Under the pieces are notes generated by a model, which ran no database searches, was not told where the DNA came from, and saw nothing but the letters and a program-made list of their open reading frames with translations. From contig DASZOC010000004.1 in the NCBI GenBank assembly GCA_035550975.1, positions 1 to 22,259 of the forward strand: a stretch of DNA of 22,259 nt. The letters run 5' to 3'. Below are positions 21,094 to 22,259 of the stretch, one piece after another (within the stretch, counting starts at the first letter, position 1; each line of letters starts with the position of its first letter). The position numbers were made by a program, and so were the translations under genes. This stretch comes from DASZOC01 sp035550975. Its GTDB lineage: Bacteria > Actinomycetota > CADDZG01 > WHSQ01.

Positions 21094-22143
21094 ATGAACA
21101 GATCTCACACGGTATGGGGACCTTTCGCAGCGGTGGCCATGGTCGTGGCCCTGATGGCGGTCGCGTTGGCAGGCCCTGCGGGAGCTCGGGAGCGGACCAG
21201 CCCACCCCTCTCGGATCACGCGTATGACACTGCTGAGGAGCACGTTCATACCGACGGCATCGGCCTCGCTCGTCTCGACCGCCCCGTCGCCGGTGGTGAC
21301 CTGGGCCCCTCCTTCACCTGGTCTTCGGGCGATTACGACGGCAAGGTCTTCACGACTGACGCCCCGGACATGACGGTCCAGGTGGGTTTACCGACCGTTC
21401 ACGTGGTCTACCTCTACCCGAGCGACGCTCCGAGCCGTTTCGCGACCTACGCGGGTTTCTTCCAAGGGGCCTCACGCTCTGCCTCGGCCGCTTTGGCGCA
21501 CTCGGTTGGACGACAGATCCGCTACGACGAGCGGCTTGGCGCTGACGGGGTGACCCGGTACCTCGACATCTCCGTGGTGAAGAGCAAGAACAGCACGAAG
21601 CGACTGCAGTCGAGCAACGCGTGGTCGACGATCAAGAGCGAGATCGACTCCTTGTTCAAGAACCCGAACAAGAAGTACCTGGTGTTCGTGGACGCGTTCT
21701 CTACCACTGCCTGTGGCCAGAGTCAGCTCCTGTACGACACGCAGCGGACGTCGACGAACGTCAGCGAGGGCAGGACGGTATCGACCGTCTATAGGGTCAA
21801 GAGGGATAGCACCGTCGCCGACGGAGGCTGGTGCGGACGAGGCACCGTGCTTCACGAGCTAACCCACGCGATGGGCGCTCTCCAGACCGCAGCTCCTAAC
21901 TTCAGCGGTGGTCACTGCAACGACTACGGCAACGATCGGATGTGCACAGCCAGCGACGTGAAGATCCCCTATGACCCCACGATGCCGATCGTCTATGACT
22001 ACGGCAACGACGACTATTGGGACCCGGCAGCCGATCCCGCAAGCGGATCGGACGCCAAGTTGGGTTGGTGGACGGTCAACTTGAGTCGTTTCCTCTGCGC
22101 CACGAGCGGCTGCGACGCGCCGAATGCCAACCCCGGCTATTAG
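21094..22143 (+). CDS. Secreted zinc metalloprotease-like protein (HExxH)
   Basis: 349 residues; AGGGGGC six bases before ATG. Signal peptide (FAAVAMVVALMAVALAGPAGA, cleavage near 32). The catalytic domain spans about 85-345: VHVVYLYPSDAPSRFATYA (edge strand), RYLDISVVKSK, KYLVFVDAFSTTACGQSQL, then HELTHAMGALQ with the HExxH zinc site (His255, Glu256, His259) followed by NFSGGHCNDYGNDRMC, where His of GGHC may be the third ligand and Cys pairs likely form a disulphide. Later PTMPIVYDYGNDDYWDP may supply a Met-turn. The pattern matches a little-studied group of secreted actinobacterial HExxH proteins whose usual DVMC segment here reads DRMC. Substrate unknown. Confidence 0.82.
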   Translation: MNRSHTVWGPFAAVAMVVALMAVALAGPAGARERTSPPLSDHAYDTAEEHVHTDGIGLARLDRPVAGGDLGPSFTWSSGDYDGKVFTTDAPDMTVQVGLPTVHVVYLYPSDAPSRFATYAGFFQGASRSASAALAHSVGRQIRYDERLGADGVTRYLDISVVKSKNSTKRLQSSNAWSTIKSEIDSLFKNPNKKYLVFVDAFSTTACGQSQLLYDTQRTSTNVSEGRTVSTVYRVKRDSTVADGGWCGRGTVLHELTHAMGALQTAAPNFSGGHCNDYGNDRMCTASDVKIPYDPTMPIVYDYGNDDYWDPAADPASGSDAKLGWWTVNLSRFLCATSGCDAPNANPGY

Positions 22144-22164
22144 TACGCCCGACCTCCTGAAGAC

Positions 22165-22259
22165 TTAGTCGGTCAGTACCAGGATCCATCGCAGAACACG
22201 CTGCCCCGACGCACCGACCGCACCGACCGCACCGACCGTACCGACCGTACCGACCGTAC
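22165..22259 (-). CDS. C-terminal end of a collagen-like Gly-X-Y repeat protein (5' end outside window), possibly frame-shifted
   Basis: On the minus strand the terminal repeats read GTVGTVGTVGAVGAVGASG, i.e. Gly every third residue, then QRVLRWILVLTD and TAA at 22165-22167. Gly-Thr/Ala-Val triplets suit the collagen-like tails common in actinobacterial surface proteins. One base less in the run CCCC at 22204-22207 would give GASGSVFCDGSWY and TGA at 22173-22175, a more natural hydrophilic end. The gene may thus be broken here, or the read may contain an indel. It converges on the metalloprotease. Confidence 0.45.
   Translation of the reverse strand, partial: TVGTVGTVGAVGAVGASGQRVLRWILVLTD
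22213..22259. repeat. 9-bp tandem repeat ACCGACCG(C/T), at least five copies to the window edge
   Basis: Two ACCGACCGC units (22213-22230) are followed by three ACCGACCGT units (22231-22257) and the start of a sixth. The period of 9 keeps a reading frame, matching a three-residue-repeat protein. The block continues past the window. Confidence 0.9.

Noticed and set aside
22213..22259. CRISPR array
   Set aside because: The units are 9 bp with no spacers; a coding microsatellite-like repeat explains them.

Overview
The window is high-GC bacterial DNA with many GTG starts, AGGAGG-type ribosome sites, dense packing and several 1-4 base stop/start overlaps. The gene families (lysC-asd overlap, ANTAR and DUF3072 proteins, paired ArsA-like ATPases, Trp-Ser-Trp type SdhC, CopC/CopD, collagen-like repeat) point to an actinobacterium (Actinomycetota). 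The sequence alone does not give a class or genus.

Layout. 1-2490: end of a hydrophilic protein, then aspartate kinase and aspartate-semialdehyde dehydrogenase, overlapping by ATGA; these are the first two steps of lysine/threonine/methionine synthesis. 2493-5211: a 44-residue remnant of a nucleotide-sugar epimerase, then a converging UDP-glucuronate-decarboxylase-like gene split by a complete 461-residue LAGLIDADG intein, and a small membrane protein. 5254-7690: small genes, namely two divergent lipoproteins, a Rho_N-type small protein, an ANTAR RNA-binding regulator, a DUF2294/MpsC-like protein and a DUF3072 protein with a stress-sigma-type promoter. 7710-7786: tRNA-Pro(CGG). 7798-10764: a metallophosphoesterase, divergent from a membrane PP2C phosphatase plus STAS antagonist pair (a partner-switching module without its kinase), and a 45-residue membrane peptide. 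10792-12704: CopD facing a CopC-like protein that has lost the usual copper residues but carries a long His/Gly/Ser linker. 12757-16296: a minus-strand operon of two ArsA/Get3-like ATPases, an SdhC-like cytochrome b subunit without sdhDAB, and an unrecognised protein. 16381-18270: an Ala/Pro-rich membrane-anchored protein and an NfeD-family protein lacking its protease serine. 18325-20791: a secreted CocE/NonD-type hydrolase and a downstream exported protein. 21094-22143: a secreted HExxH metalloprotease. 22165-22259: 9-bp tandem repeats that probably encode the Gly-X-Val collagen-like end of a minus-strand gene.

The most striking feature is the intein: Ser1, TGDH in block B, both endonuclease acidic positions filled, C-terminal His-Asn and +1 Thr, inserted inside the conserved IFN/TYGP motif of the sugar-nucleotide enzyme. 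By hand count its DNA is clearly less GC-rich than its host, which indicates a mobile element. Other points for follow-up are the ligand-less CopC with 18 His in and next to its linker, the orphan SdhC in an ArsA operon, the serine-less NfeD and the apparent one-base frame change at the end of the collagen-like gene.
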